Part shown: in pieces, positions 17,419-25,348 of the stretch
Position numbering within the stretch: position 1 is the stretch's first letter
Layout: each line of letters begins with the position of its first letter
Source of the DNA: Lachnospiraceae bacterium NE2001
GTDB taxonomy: Bacteria > Bacillota > Clostridia > Lachnospirales > Lachnospiraceae
DNA: 34,231 bases
Direction: 5' to 3'
Assembly: GCA_900110635.1 (NCBI GenBank)
Contig: FOEK01000028.1
Location: 1 to 34,231, forward strand
Translations under genes and position numbers: made by a program
Notes under the pieces: generated by a model
The model's database searches: none
Told to the model about the DNA's origin: nothing
Seen by the model: the letters and a program-made list of their open reading frames with translations, nothing else

Positions 17419-20097
17419 ATGTATTATTCGACAATCGGCATACTGGCCGTTTTGACATTATTCATAGTGAACTGGGACATACTTAGAGGTTTCAATGTCA
17501 CCTATGATAAGCCTGCATGGAATGTGTACAGGCGTTTCCTTTATGCTGTCCTGATTTATTATATTACTGATATTTTGTGGGGCATACTGGAAAGTAAGAA
17601 GCTGGTAACATCCCTATTCATTGATACGACTATATATTTTGTTGCCATGGCAGTGGGTATATCCTTCTGGGCTGAGTTTACGGTTGCATATCTGGAAGAA
17701 AAAACAGGGTTTGGCAGGTTTCTTATATATGCAGGACGAACAATTGCAGTCACTATTGCTGTACTGGTTATAGTTAATATCTTTAAACCTGTGCTTTTTA
17801 TCGTTGATGAGGACTGTGTATATAAGGATCTTCCTCTTCGTGATTTTATGCTGGTATGTCAGATATGCCTGCTTATTATCATTTCAATATATGCCTTTAT
17901 TTCCTTGTTTAAGATTGAGGATGATGCTTCAAAACGAGTAAGATATAGGATACTTGCCTCCTTTGGATTAGTCACAGCTCTTTGTCTCTTTATTCAGTTA
18001 TGGTTCCCGTATCTGCCAATCTATTCTATTGCATATATGCTGGGAACCTGTCTCCTGCATTCATTTGTTGCAAATGATGAAAAGGAGGATAATAAACGTC
18101 GTCAGGAACTGGCAAAGAAGATTGAGGAGCTTAAAGAGAGATTTTCTGCGCTGCTTGACAATATGCCAGGTATGGCTTTTACCAAGGATGCTAAAACAGG
18201 TGTGTATCTGGCCTGCAATCAGGGATTTGCTGAGTATGCACAGAAGAACAGTCCTGATGAAGTAGTTGGACTTAAGGCTGTTGATATATTTGATGCTGAT
18301 ACAGCAGCTCACATTGTTCGGGACGATAAGGTGGCTCTGTCTCTTAGCAAGCCATACATCTTTTTTGAGGATATATATGATGCGGCTGGTAATCAGAAAC
18401 AGCTTCAGACAACAAAACTGAAGTATACAGATACCTCTGGAAGACTGTGTGTTCTTGGTATGTGTCAGGATGTTACAGATATGGTGAGCGTGCAGCATGA
18501 ACAAGCTATGACCAAGGAGGCTTATGAGAATGCAATAAGCTCAGGTCTCATGTTTACCAATATAGCTCAGACACTGGCCCGTGACTATATAGATATGTAT
18601 TATATCGATGGTGACACAGAGGAGTTTATTGAGTACCAGAAGGATGAGGAAGGTGGTGCTTTGACAGAGGTTCGCAGGGGATGGCATTTCTTTAGTGACT
18701 GCAAGCTGGAACTGTCTGAAATGGTATGCGAGGAAGATCGCGAAGCTTTCTTGCAGGCGTTGCATCGAAAGACATTGATGAAGGTTCTGGAGAATAAGAA
18801 TACATTTTCTTTGACATATAGAGTAAAGACTGTAGACGAAGGTGTCTATGTCAACATGAAGATATCTAAGATGGATGATGAGAAATATATCATTATGGGT
18901 ATTACAAATGTTGATGCAGAGATGCGAGAGACCATGGCTAAGAATGAAGCTCTGGCAAATGCACTAAGCTCTATTGAGAAGGTCAATAAGGATAAGGTGG
19001 CATTTCTATCCAGCATGACTCATGAGATTCGTACCCCTATAAATGTGATAATTGGTCTTGAAACACTTGCAATGAAAAATGCTCAGATGGACGATAAGAG
19101 CCGAGAGTATATGGAAAAGATTGGAGAAAGTGCAAATCAGCTCTTGGGAATAATAAATGATGTATTGATCGTTGGACGGTCTGATACAGGACGAGTTGAT
19201 GATCTGGATGCCGTAAAGTCCAAGGATAATGAAGAGCTTGTTGATTACTTAGAAAAGAACACGTCCAGTTCTCTTGATCTTAATGCACTGAATGTCCTGG
19301 TTATTGATGATAATCCTATTGAGGCGGAGTACGCTCTTATGGTGCTGAAGGAGGTTGGGATTAGAGCTGATGCCTGTACAAGTGGTCAGGAGGCTCTCCA
19401 AAAGATGGAGGTACAGAAAGGAAAGCAAAAACTGTATAATCTGGTGCTGATGGACTGGAGTATGGAGGGAATGAGTGGCCTGGAAACAGCGACTGAGATA
19501 AGAAGGCTTTATTCTGGAAAGTGTACGGTTGTTGCTCATACAGCTAACAACTGGGAGGATATTCGTGAGGAGGCACAAGGCACAGGCGTATATAATTACC
19601 TTGCGAAACCTCTCTTTGAGGCAAATATTCTGGCCAATATAGAACAGATCGCACGCCAGTGTGATATGAATATATTTAAAGAGAAGAAGCGTGCTAAGCT
19701 GTCTGGACGTCGCATCCTTCTAGCTGAGGATGTTGAGATAAACGCTGAAATTCTCACTGATACTCTCGAGATAGAAAACATCAAGGTTGATCACGTTGCC
19801 AACGGCTTGGAGGCAGTGAAAATGTTTGAACAGAGTACTGCTGGAATATATGGTGCAATCCTTATGGATGTACGTATGCCAGTGATGGATGGCCTTGAGG
19901 CGTCTAGGGCAATCCGGGCTCTTGACCGGGAGGATGCAAAGCGTATCCCGATCATAGCACTTACGGCAAATGCTTTCGATGATGACGTACAGCGGTCCTT
20001 GCAGGCTGGCATGAACGCCCACCTTACCAAGCCTGTGGATATGGAAAATCTACTAAGAATTCTCGGCGAACTAATATATGAAGCAGAGGTCTCCTGA
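17419..20097 (+). CDS. 7TM-PAS-HisKA-REC-REC protein lacking the kinase ATPase domain
   Basis: 892 residues. About seven membrane helices (1-220) form an MASE-like sensory head. A PAS domain (about 238-355) and a second PAS-like unit (about 365-500) closely match those of the preceding gene. HisKA follows with H535 in SSMTHEIRTPINVIIG. Only about 90 residues separate H535 from the first receiver and no N, G1 or G2 box is visible, so the catalytic ATPase domain is missing. REC1 (about 623-745) has D679 in LVLMDWSMEG; REC2 (about 763-885) has D817 in ILMDVRMPVMDG, very like the receiver of the 11110-14007 protein. It cannot phosphorylate itself and probably relays phosphate from another kinase. 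It is the last gene of the operon; the terminator overlaps the stop codon. Confidence 0.92.
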   Translation: MYYSTIGILAVLTLFIVNWDILRGFNVTYDKPAWNVYRRFLYAVLIYYITDILWGILESKKLVTSLFIDTTIYFVAMAVGISFWAEFTVAYLEEKTGFGRFLIYAGRTIAVTIAVLVIVNIFKPVLFIVDEDCVYKDLPLRDFMLVCQICLLIIISIYAFISLFKIEDDASKRVRYRILASFGLVTALCLFIQLWFPYLPIYSIAYMLGTCLLHSFVANDEKEDNKRRQELAKKIEELKERFSALLDNMPGMAFTKDAKTGVYLACNQGFAEYAQKNSPDEVVGLKAVDIFDADTAAHIVRDDKVALSLSKPYIFFEDIYDAAGNQKQLQTTKLKYTDTSGRLCVLGMCQDVTDMVSVQHEQAMTKEAYENAISSGLMFTNIAQTLARDYIDMYYIDGDTEEFIEYQKDEEGGALTEVRRGWHFFSDCKLELSEMVCEEDREAFLQALHRKTLMKVLENKNTFSLTYRVKTVDEGVYVNMKISKMDDEKYIIMGITNVDAEMRETMAKNEALANALSSIEKVNKDKVAFLSSMTHEIRTPINVIIGLETLAMKNAQMDDKSREYMEKIGESANQLLGIINDVLIVGRSDTGRVDDLDAVKSKDNEELVDYLEKNTSSSLDLNALNVLVIDDNPIEAEYALMVLKEVGIRADACTSGQEALQKMEVQKGKQKLYNLVLMDWSMEGMSGLETATEIRRLYSGKCTVVAHTANNWEDIREEAQGTGVYNYLAKPLFEANILANIEQIARQCDMNIFKEKKRAKLSGRRILLAEDVEINAEILTDTLEIENIKVDHVANGLEAVKMFEQSTAGIYGAILMDVRMPVMDGLEASRAIRALDREDAKRIPIIALTANAFDDDVQRSLQAGMNAHLTKPVDMENLLRILGELIYEAEVS

Positions 20098-20114
20098 TGG
20101 AGGCCTCTTTTTTT
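20085..20114 (+). terminator. Intrinsic terminator of the signalling operon
   Basis: AGAGGTCTCC pairs with GGAGGCCTCT around TGAT and is followed by a T run to 20114. The stem includes the stop codon of the preceding gene. Confidence 0.88.
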
Positions 20115-20141
20115 GATCTTCATTTAAGGTTTGGAATATAG

Positions 20142-20179
20142 AAAGTTGCATTCAATGTATAAAGTTGCATCCTATGCAT
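20142..20179 (+). repeat. Two 19-base tandem repeats, operator-like
   Basis: AAAGTTGCAT begins two consecutive 19-base units (20142-20160 and 20161-20179) with 16 of 19 bases alike. The second unit contains TGCAT-CCT-ATGCA. They lie 61-98 bases before the tautomerase ATG, a reasonable place for a regulator site. Confidence 0.5.
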
Positions 20180-20239
20180 AGTGTAGTGTATACTTACATA
20201 GTGTTGTAGCAAATATTATATATGAGTAGGAGGTGCGTT

Positions 20240-20581
20240 ATGCCATTTGTTGATTCAAAGATAACACTGAAGATTAGTGACGAGAAGAAAGAAGCCCTGA
20301 AGGCTAAAATCGGAGAGGCTATTTCTATCATAGGAAAGCCAGAGAGCTACCTGATGGTAGGCTTCGAGGATGACTATACACTTTACTTCGCAGGAAATAA
20401 ACTTGAGAAGGGTGCCTATGTTTCAATCGATGTATTTGGCTCCGTAAACAGTTCACAGGCAGACCAGATGACAGCTCGAATCTGCGAAATCTACGAAGAA
20501 GAACTGGGAATCCCAGGCAACAATATCTATGTAGAATACCGTGGAACCAGAGACTGGGGCTGGAACGGAAGGAACTTCTAA
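20240..20581 (+). CDS. MIF/phenylpyruvate tautomerase-like protein
   Basis: 113 residues from ATG 20240. AGGAGG six bases upstream and the family requirement for proline right after Met decide this start over ATG 20222. MPFVDSKITLKIS gives the catalytic N-terminal Pro once Met is removed. IIGKPESYLMVGFEDD matches the central MIF motif, and the length agrees with the family (about 115). Members are small trimeric tautomerases; the bacterial substrate is usually unknown. Its stop codon overlaps the ATG of the HAD gene by one base (TAATG), so the two are translationally coupled. Confidence 0.9.
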   Translation: MPFVDSKITLKISDEKKEALKAKIGEAISIIGKPESYLMVGFEDDYTLYFAGNKLEKGAYVSIDVFGSVNSSQADQMTARICEIYEEELGIPGNNIYVEYRGTRDWGWNGRNF

Positions 20582-21174
20582 TGAGTATTAAAAATATTGT
20601 ATTTGATGTAGGCGATGTGCTGGTGGATTTCCGATACAGAGATCTGATGAGAGATCTTGGGTTTGACGAGAATGCCGTGGAGTTTCTATCAAAGAATATG
20701 GTTGAGACGGAGTTCTGGCATGAACTGGACCTGGGAATCAAGACAAATGCTGATGGTGTGGAGAAGTTTACGAAAGAGTTTCCTCAGTATAAGGATGAGG
20801 TTCTAAAGTTCTGGAATAATTTGCAGGGTATTGTAAAAGAGTATGACTACGCGGCACCACTTATAAAGTCCCTGAAAGAAGCAGGTTACAAGGTGTACAT
20901 ATTATCAAACTATCCGGAAGAGACCTATGAGATGCACTGGCCAACTTTTAAGTTCCTGGAGTACACGGATGGTCGTATAGTTTCTGCCTTCGAGAAGATG
21001 ACAAAGCCCGACGAAAGAATCTACCGACTTCTTGAAGAACGCTTCGGTATCAAACTCGAAGAGTGTATCTTTATCGATGATCGGCCAGTAAACATAGAGG
21101 CAGCGTCCAAGCTGGGGATGACAGCACATCTGTTCACCGGCTACGACGACCTTATCGATTTCCTGAATATATAA
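20581..21174 (+). CDS. HAD-family phosphatase, YihX-like
   Basis: 197 residues. HAD motif I is FDVGDVLVDF, with Gly in place of the second Asp as in YihX-type sugar-phosphate phosphatases. Motif II is ILSNYPEE, motif III Lys lies in MTKPDERIY, and motif IV is CIFIDDRPVN followed by AASKLGMTAH, a typical HAD subfamily IA ending. The usual length for this group is about 200. It probably dephosphorylates a small phosphorylated metabolite in the cytoplasm. It is coupled to the tautomerase gene by a one-base overlap, and a hairpin repeat follows the stop. Confidence 0.9.
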   Translation: MSIKNIVFDVGDVLVDFRYRDLMRDLGFDENAVEFLSKNMVETEFWHELDLGIKTNADGVEKFTKEFPQYKDEVLKFWNNLQGIVKEYDYAAPLIKSLKEAGYKVYILSNYPEETYEMHWPTFKFLEYTDGRIVSAFEKMTKPDERIYRLLEERFGIKLEECIFIDDRPVNIEAASKLGMTAHLFTGYDDLIDFLNI

Positions 21175-21175
21175 A

Positions 21176-21230
21176 ATGTGCAATGGGGTCCGTCCCCATT
21201 GCACATAGGTCCGTCCCCAATTGCACATTT
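21176..21230. repeat. Palindromic GGTCCGTCCCC intergenic repeat, terminator-like
   Basis: TGTGCAATGGGG (21177-21188) and CCCCATTGCACA (21194-21205) form a 12-base stem. A second GGTCCGTCCCCAATTGCACAT unit follows at 21208-21228. GGGGACGG-type palindromes like this recur between genes in many clostridia. It sits between two convergent genes and may end both transcripts. Confidence 0.7.
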
Positions 21231-21239
21231 ATTCGTACA

Positions 21240-22169
21240 TTAGATTAGACCCAGGAGATATGTGAAGGCGGACATTAGTAGTGTGATTGTAAACATTGAA
21301 GCAAGGGTGGAGATGGCGATGGCTCCTGACAGGAGCTCGGTATCTTCACCCATTTTTTCGCACTGGATCAGTGGGAGATTGCCGATTGGCATTGCGGCCA
21401 TTAGGCAGAGTCCCATAATTGTTATAGCAGAGAAACCTGCAGCTTTTAGTGCAAAGAAGAGCACAACTGGAACTAACAGCATTCGTACAAGAACATATAT
21501 CCAGATTCGTGGATTCTTTATTCCACTTGTTATCTTTGATCTGGCTATGCCTACACCCAGCAGAGTCATGGAAAGAAATACAGTGGCATTTCCCAGGTAA
21601 CTGATGCTGTTTGCGATAATTGGTGGAAGTTTTATATCAAACCAGAAAACCACCAGACTGACAACGGCCATAATAGTACCAGGACTCAGTATCTTCTTCA
21701 GGTTCAGCTTCTCCTTGCCGTTACTTAGTACGAGTATTCCGTGGGTGTAGAAGAGCAGACAGTACATTACGTTACAGATGATAACGTAAAGTATGGCATT
21801 TTCAGGCAGTATAGCTCTGGCAACGGGGATTCCGATGAATCCTACGTTGGTGTACACGGTCATCATATTGTAGAAACGGCTGTCCTCGCCGCCTCGTATG
21901 ATCATAGGGAAAATAAAACCAAGTATTACCAGACCAAAGTAAAATGCTACTCCAAGCACCATTGCTATAAGAAGGTCGTGGTGAGTAGCTGTGACATTTC
22001 CAGAAAGCAGCGAGGCAAGAATTAACGCTGGATTACAGACGTCCATTACGATGGTGGACATCCTTTGTGATGTGTGGTCGTCGATGACTTCTCGTTTATA
22101 AAGAAAGATTCCGATGGAAACAAGGATGGCAATAACGCCCATCTGTTGAAGTACTATGCTAATGTTCAT
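21240..22169 (-). CDS. AEC family (auxin efflux carrier-like) transporter
   Basis: 309 residues with about ten hydrophobic helices. The start MNISIVLQQMGVIAILVSIGIFLYKR and the motif VMDVCNPALILASL are typical of the AEC (Mem_trans) family, as are the C-terminal segments GLCLMAAMPIGNLPLI and AIAISTLASMFTI. Members export or take up small organic anions such as malate and other carboxylates; the substrate here is not visible. AGAGG precedes the ATG. It is transcribed alone, convergent with the HAD gene, from a promoter with an inverted repeat just downstream. Confidence 0.92.
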   Translation of the reverse strand: MNISIVLQQMGVIAILVSIGIFLYKREVIDDHTSQRMSTIVMDVCNPALILASLLSGNVTATHHDLLIAMVLGVAFYFGLVILGFIFPMIIRGGEDSRFYNMMTVYTNVGFIGIPVARAILPENAILYVIICNVMYCLLFYTHGILVLSNGKEKLNLKKILSPGTIMAVVSLVVFWFDIKLPPIIANSISYLGNATVFLSMTLLGVGIARSKITSGIKNPRIWIYVLVRMLLVPVVLFFALKAAGFSAITIMGLCLMAAMPIGNLPLIQCEKMGEDTELLSGAIAISTLASMFTITLLMSAFTYLLGLI

Positions 22170-22204
22170 GATATTATCCTCTTAATAAAACCTGGGACTT
22201 CTCC

Positions 22205-22224
22205 TGACAGATATTATTCTGTCA
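22205..22224. promoter_or_regulatory. Inverted-repeat operator candidate for the AEC gene
   Basis: TGACAGA-TATTAT-TCTGTCA is a perfect 7-base inverted repeat. Relative to the minus-strand promoter at 22235-22262 it covers about +5 to +24, where a repressor would block transcription. Confidence 0.5.
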
Positions 22225-22234
22225 ACAGTTGCAC

Positions 22235-22262
22235 ATTATAGCACGTTTTTTTTATCTTACAA
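22235..22262 (-). promoter_or_regulatory. Candidate promoter of the AEC gene
   Basis: On the minus strand TTGTAA (22262-22257), a 16-base spacer and TATAAT (22240-22235). The rest of the 22170-22429 spacer is AT-rich with two GAGAATTA direct repeats and no gene. Confidence 0.55.
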
Positions 22263-22429
22263 TAAGTATTTCCCCATATTGGAGAATTAGTATATATAAT
22301 TCGCGATATATGAGAATTAACCTCTTATATTTATCTCATATCTGTCTGTTTGAAACCCACCCGCTTTGATATCATTTAGCCGAATTAGTGATGGGGTTTT
22401 ATATAGATTTGAAAGTGAGGTGAGAGGAA

Positions 22430-22657
22430 ATGTTAACACTATTCTTTGTTTTGCTGATGCTTGTCGTTGTAGGCGAGGTCCTCTACATGACGATAAAGCT
22501 GGCGTGGAAGGTTACAAAGATTGTCTTTGCTATAATACTTCTACCAGTTGTGATGATAGGACTTGCAGCTGCAGGTTTTATGACACTGGCTATCGTTATA
22601 CTACTTATCGCAGGTGTTCTTGCTTTATTTGGTAGTCTAGTGGCGGGGGCCAGATAA
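22430..22657 (+). CDS. Small hydrophobic membrane protein
   Basis: 75 residues, behind GAGGTGAGAGG. Almost the whole chain is hydrophobic: one helix at about 3-25, a short basic loop (KLAWKVTK), and one or two more helices to about 71. It has the look of a small integral membrane protein, but I do not recognise a family. It is divergent from the AEC gene and followed by a TGTGACAAAG hairpin. Confidence 0.75.
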   Translation: MLTLFFVLLMLVVVGEVLYMTIKLAWKVTKIVFAIILLPVVMIGLAAAGFMTLAIVILLIAGVLALFGSLVAGAR

Positions 22658-22716
22658 AAACAAAAGCTCATAACTATATAACTCCTTTAAGAGAGGCTCT
22701 CCTGGAAAAGAGTAAT

Positions 22717-22756
22717 GAAATGTGACAAAGCTGTTTCGACAACTTTGTCATATTTT
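22717..22756 (+). terminator. TGTGACAAAG hairpin, copy 1
   Basis: TGACAAAG (22723-22730) pairs with CTTTGTCA (22743-22750), flanked by A-rich and T-rich arms. It probably ends the small membrane protein gene. Related hairpins are at 23504-23544 and 25349-25385. Confidence 0.7.
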
Positions 22757-22769
22757 ATATTTGTCTTGC

Positions 22770-22798
22770 TTGAACTAAGGGGTGTAACTCGGTATAAT
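22770..22798 (+). promoter_or_regulatory. Promoter of upp
   Basis: TTGAAC (22770-22775), an exact 17-base spacer, and a perfect TATAAT (22793-22798), 46 bases before the ATG. Confidence 0.8.
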
Positions 22799-22843
22799 CT
22801 AATGGAAGGTTATAAACTGTTTTAATCAGAAAAGGAGAAGGTT

Positions 22844-23485
22844 ATGTACAATGATTACCCAAATGTAAAAGTGATGGAACATCCACTTATTAAGCACAAG
22901 ATATCGCTTTTAAGAGACAAGAACACAGGTACAAATGAGTTCCGTAAGCTGGTTGAAGAAATTGCGGTGATGGAGGCTTTTGAAGCATTCAGAGATCTTC
23001 CATTAAGAGATGTGGAAGTGGAGACACCTATTGAAAAATGTATGTCTCCAATGATAGATGGAAAGAAGCTGGCTATCGTACCTATACTTAGAGCAGGCCT
23101 TGGAATGGTAAATGGTATAACAGCTCTTGTTCCTACAGCAAAGGTTGGACACGTTGGTCTTTACAGAGACCCAGAGACTCACGAACCACACGATTATTAC
23201 TGCAAGCTTCCTGATCCAATAGATCAGAGACTGATCGTGGTGCTTGACCCTATGCTTGCTACAGGTGGTTCTGCTGTTGCAGCTGTTGATTTTATAAAGA
23301 AGAGTGGTGGAAAGCATATAAAGTTTATGTGTATCATAGCTGCTCCGGAAGGACTGAAGAGGCTGGCAGAGACTCATCCTGATATTGAGATATATGTAGG
23401 AAATGTTGATAGATGCCTGAATGATGATGCTTATATCTGCCCAGGACTGGGAGATGCAGGAGACCGCATCTTCGGAACAAAATAA
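22844..23485 (+). CDS. upp: Uracil phosphoribosyltransferase
   Basis: 213 residues, close to the usual 208-209, behind AAGGAG. It converts uracil and PRPP to UMP in pyrimidine salvage. It has the N-terminal [15 protein letters not shown], the [11 protein letters not shown] segment, the PRPP-binding loop [14 protein letters not shown] and the uracil-binding C-terminus [17 protein letters not shown]. It stands alone with its own promoter and is bracketed by two copies of the same hairpin. No PyrR-like leader or uracil permease gene is seen beside it. Confidence 0.97.
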   Translation: MYNDYPNVKVMEHPLIKHKISLLRDKNTGTNEFRKLVEEIAVMEAFEAFRDLPLRDVEVETPIEKCMSPMIDGKKLAIVPILRAGLGMVNGITALVPTAKVGHVGLYRDPETHEPHDYYCKLPDPIDQRLIVVLDPMLATGGSAVAAVDFIKKSGGKHIKFMCIIAAPEGLKRLAETHPDIEIYVGNVDRCLNDDAYICPGLGDAGDRIFGTK

Positions 23486-23503
23486 TCGGTATAGAAATTA
23501 TAA

Positions 23504-23544
23504 AAAATGTGACAAAGCCGTTTTGAACAGCTTTGTCACATTTT
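23504..23544. terminator. TGTGACAAAG hairpin, copy 2, bidirectional terminator
   Basis: AAAATGTGACAAAGC (23504-23518) and GCTTTGTCACATTTT (23530-23544) form a perfect 15-base stem between the convergent genes upp and the DUF975 gene. T-rich tails lie on both strands. Confidence 0.88.
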
Positions 23545-23558
23545 ATTTTGTCTTATAA

Positions 23559-24842
23559 CTAGATTCCAAATGGTGTATCGTCGTTGTTAGGTGTTACAGT
23601 TGAATCTGGATTGTAGTAGTCACCACTTGGTAAAGCTCCGCTTGGAGTAGCACTGCCAGGAGTAGCATTTCCATCATCCTCAGCTGGTTTACTTGCTAAG
23701 CTGTAGGTATTAGTGCTGTTGCCTGGATTGCTTGTTGGTGGTACATAAGGCTCAGATGGAGCATAGCTGCTAGGAGTGCCATAAGGATCAGGTCCGCCAT
23801 AAGGATCTGAAGGAGCACCAGGCTGACCGTATGGATCTGAAGGATTATATGGCTGTCCGCCATAGTTGCCGCCAGCGCCACCTGCAAGTCCGCCAGCACC
23901 GCCGTATCCGCCAGCACTGCCACCATAGCCACCAGCACCGCCGCCGTAACCGCCGGCACCACCGAAGCCACCCATTCCTGCAAATGAAGGGATATGATAA
24001 GGGGAAACATTTGGTCCAAAGTATCCGCTTCTTCTGTCAAGGAAGAACTCAGCGTAGGTAGCATACATATAAGGACTTACATAGAATATACTGAGTATTC
24101 CGCAGGTAAGAGCAGCAAGAAGTGCCCAGCCGATAAATGAAAGCTCAAGTATAAAGGTATCCATCTTGTAGCCATCCATCATACGCTTGCTCTGTTCAAG
24201 AGCTTCTTTATAACCTATATTTGGATCCTCGCTTAGTATATAGTCAACCATGTAGTATTCGTAGGATTTAATAAGACCAGGTATGATCAGAAGGAGTGAC
24301 CATAGGAAGACAAACAGATCTTTCATAAAGAGTACCTTTACTATATTTCCGTATTGTCCCTTCTTAAAGGCGTATCCTACCTCACCAAACTTTGGCTTCT
24401 CAAATGAGTTGATGCAGAAGTATCTGCGGCATCCAACCCTGAGAGGATTCTTAACAAATACTGAGAGAGCAATGCCAAATGCCATAGCAACCAGTGCTAT
24501 ACCAATAATGATCGGGGCCATAGCTCCCAGCATTCCATAGACCATCTGATCCGTAATACCATTATCTCCGTGATCATCAGTCAGATCATCAAGGTCATCG
24601 AGATCGTCAAAATCGTAATCATAATCGTATTCATCATAATCGTCGGAATCATAATCAAAATCGTCAAGATCATAGTTATAAGTGTTCTGAGTATTATTCA
24701 GTCTTTTGGTGTAATTGTTTGAAAGATTCAAACTGTTGGTACCGGCGGTCCAGGTGAGAATCAGTGCAACACCTACGCATGGCCAGTAGTTATTCTTAAA
24801 GGCGGCCATACCCTTTTGTTTTAAATAGGCTCTGTCTATCAT
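23559..24842 (-). CDS. DUF975 membrane protein with Asp-rich loop and Gly/Tyr/Pro-rich tail
   Basis: 427 residues. The family core is DUF975: an N-terminal YLKQKGMAAFKNNYWPCVGVALI helix, then membrane segments at about 105-130, 175-195 and 235-260, with RVGCRRYFCINSF and SYEYYMVDYILSEDP between them. Two low-complexity additions stand out: an Asp/Tyr-rich stretch between the first two helices (about 55-92, mostly D, Y, E), and a C-terminal tail of about 135 residues made of GGYGG repeats followed by DPYG/PYGxP repeats and a Ser/Thr/Pro-rich end. Function of DUF975 is unknown to me. The tail could be a cytoplasmic interaction or phase-separating region, and the Asp loop a cation-binding site; both are guesses. 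It is monocistronic. Confidence 0.88.
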   Translation of the reverse strand: MIDRAYLKQKGMAAFKNNYWPCVGVALILTWTAGTNSLNLSNNYTKRLNNTQNTYNYDLDDFDYDSDDYDEYDYDYDFDDLDDLDDLTDDHGDNGITDQMVYGMLGAMAPIIIGIALVAMAFGIALSVFVKNPLRVGCRRYFCINSFEKPKFGEVGYAFKKGQYGNIVKVLFMKDLFVFLWSLLLIIPGLIKSYEYYMVDYILSEDPNIGYKEALEQSKRMMDGYKMDTFILELSFIGWALLAALTCGILSIFYVSPYMYATYAEFFLDRRSGYFGPNVSPYHIPSFAGMGGFGGAGGYGGGAGGYGGSAGGYGGAGGLAGGAGGNYGGQPYNPSDPYGQPGAPSDPYGGPDPYGTPSSYAPSEPYVPPTSNPGNSTNTYSLASKPAEDDGNATPGSATPSGALPSGDYYNPDSTVTPNNDDTPFGI

Positions 24843-24872
24843 TTATTTACCTCCACAAAAATATACCACTGA

Positions 24873-24901
24873 ATTATACGATAAATACCTTGAAATGTCT
24901 A
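24873..24901 (-). promoter_or_regulatory. Promoter of the DUF975 gene
   Basis: On the minus strand TAGACA (24901-24896), a 17-base spacer and TATAAT (24878-24873), 31 bases before the ATG. Confidence 0.75.
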
Positions 24902-25000
24902 GAATTTGTCGGGAATTTTGGTATTGTAAAATGCCTTCTTTTGCTTTAAGATATTTATTGTAACATTGACTGTTTTAGTTATATATAAGGAGATATTTTT

Positions 25001-25348
25001 ATGAGCAACGAACTGTTTGATCTGAATAAAGCCATAAGCAAATTTTCAGAAAAAAAGGGTTATACTGAAGGTGTAAAATACTATTATAAGATACTTAAGG
25101 GAAATCGTGCTGTAAGAAATTCTGAGTATTATGAAATTGTTAAGAAGTTTGGAACTGCACTTGATGATTTTGTGGATAAGGAGTCAACCACAGCACTTGT
25201 GGATCTGTCCAATATACTGAAAGAGTTTTACCCTGAGGGAACTCTTCCTGATATCTTCGTATCTGAAGGGCTATCGACAGCATTTAACTGTATCTCTGAA
25301 TATCTTATGCACCTTGGTTCACTTTATAATCTGGATTATTATGCATAA
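25001..25348 (+). CDS. Small hypothetical protein
   Basis: 115 residues, behind AAGGAG. Soluble and helical, with a Lys/Tyr-rich first half (GVKYYYKILKGNRAVRN) and a more hydrophobic second half. No motif or family recognised. It ends just before a TGTGACAA hairpin, and the lipid kinase gene follows in the same direction, so the two may be partly cotranscribed. Confidence 0.75.
   Translation: MSNELFDLNKAISKFSEKKGYTEGVKYYYKILKGNRAVRNSEYYEIVKKFGTALDDFVDKESTTALVDLSNILKEFYPEGTLPDIFVSEGLSTAFNCISEYLMHLGSLYNLDYYA

Noticed and set aside
18061-18504. 147-codon open frame on the minus strand inside the HisKA-REC-REC gene
   Set aside because: It is a shadow of a gene with strong PAS homology in the plus frame; no ribosome binding site or recognisable domain.
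19150-19310. A frameshift hiding the missing ATPase domain of the 17419-20097 gene
   Set aside because: The frame is continuous and only about 90 residues lie between the H-box and the first receiver, so there is no DNA that could hold the domain.
21176-21230. CRISPR-like repeat
   Set aside because: Only two units with no spacers and strong self-complementarity; it is an intergenic palindrome.
22366-22635. 89-codon plus-strand frame overlapping the small membrane protein
   Set aside because: Cys-rich, random-looking translation; the 22430 frame has the ribosome binding site and a coherent hydrophobic profile.
22657-22843. PyrR-type attenuator before upp
   Set aside because: The only hairpin lies upstream of the upp promoter, so it ends the previous gene rather than controlling upp.
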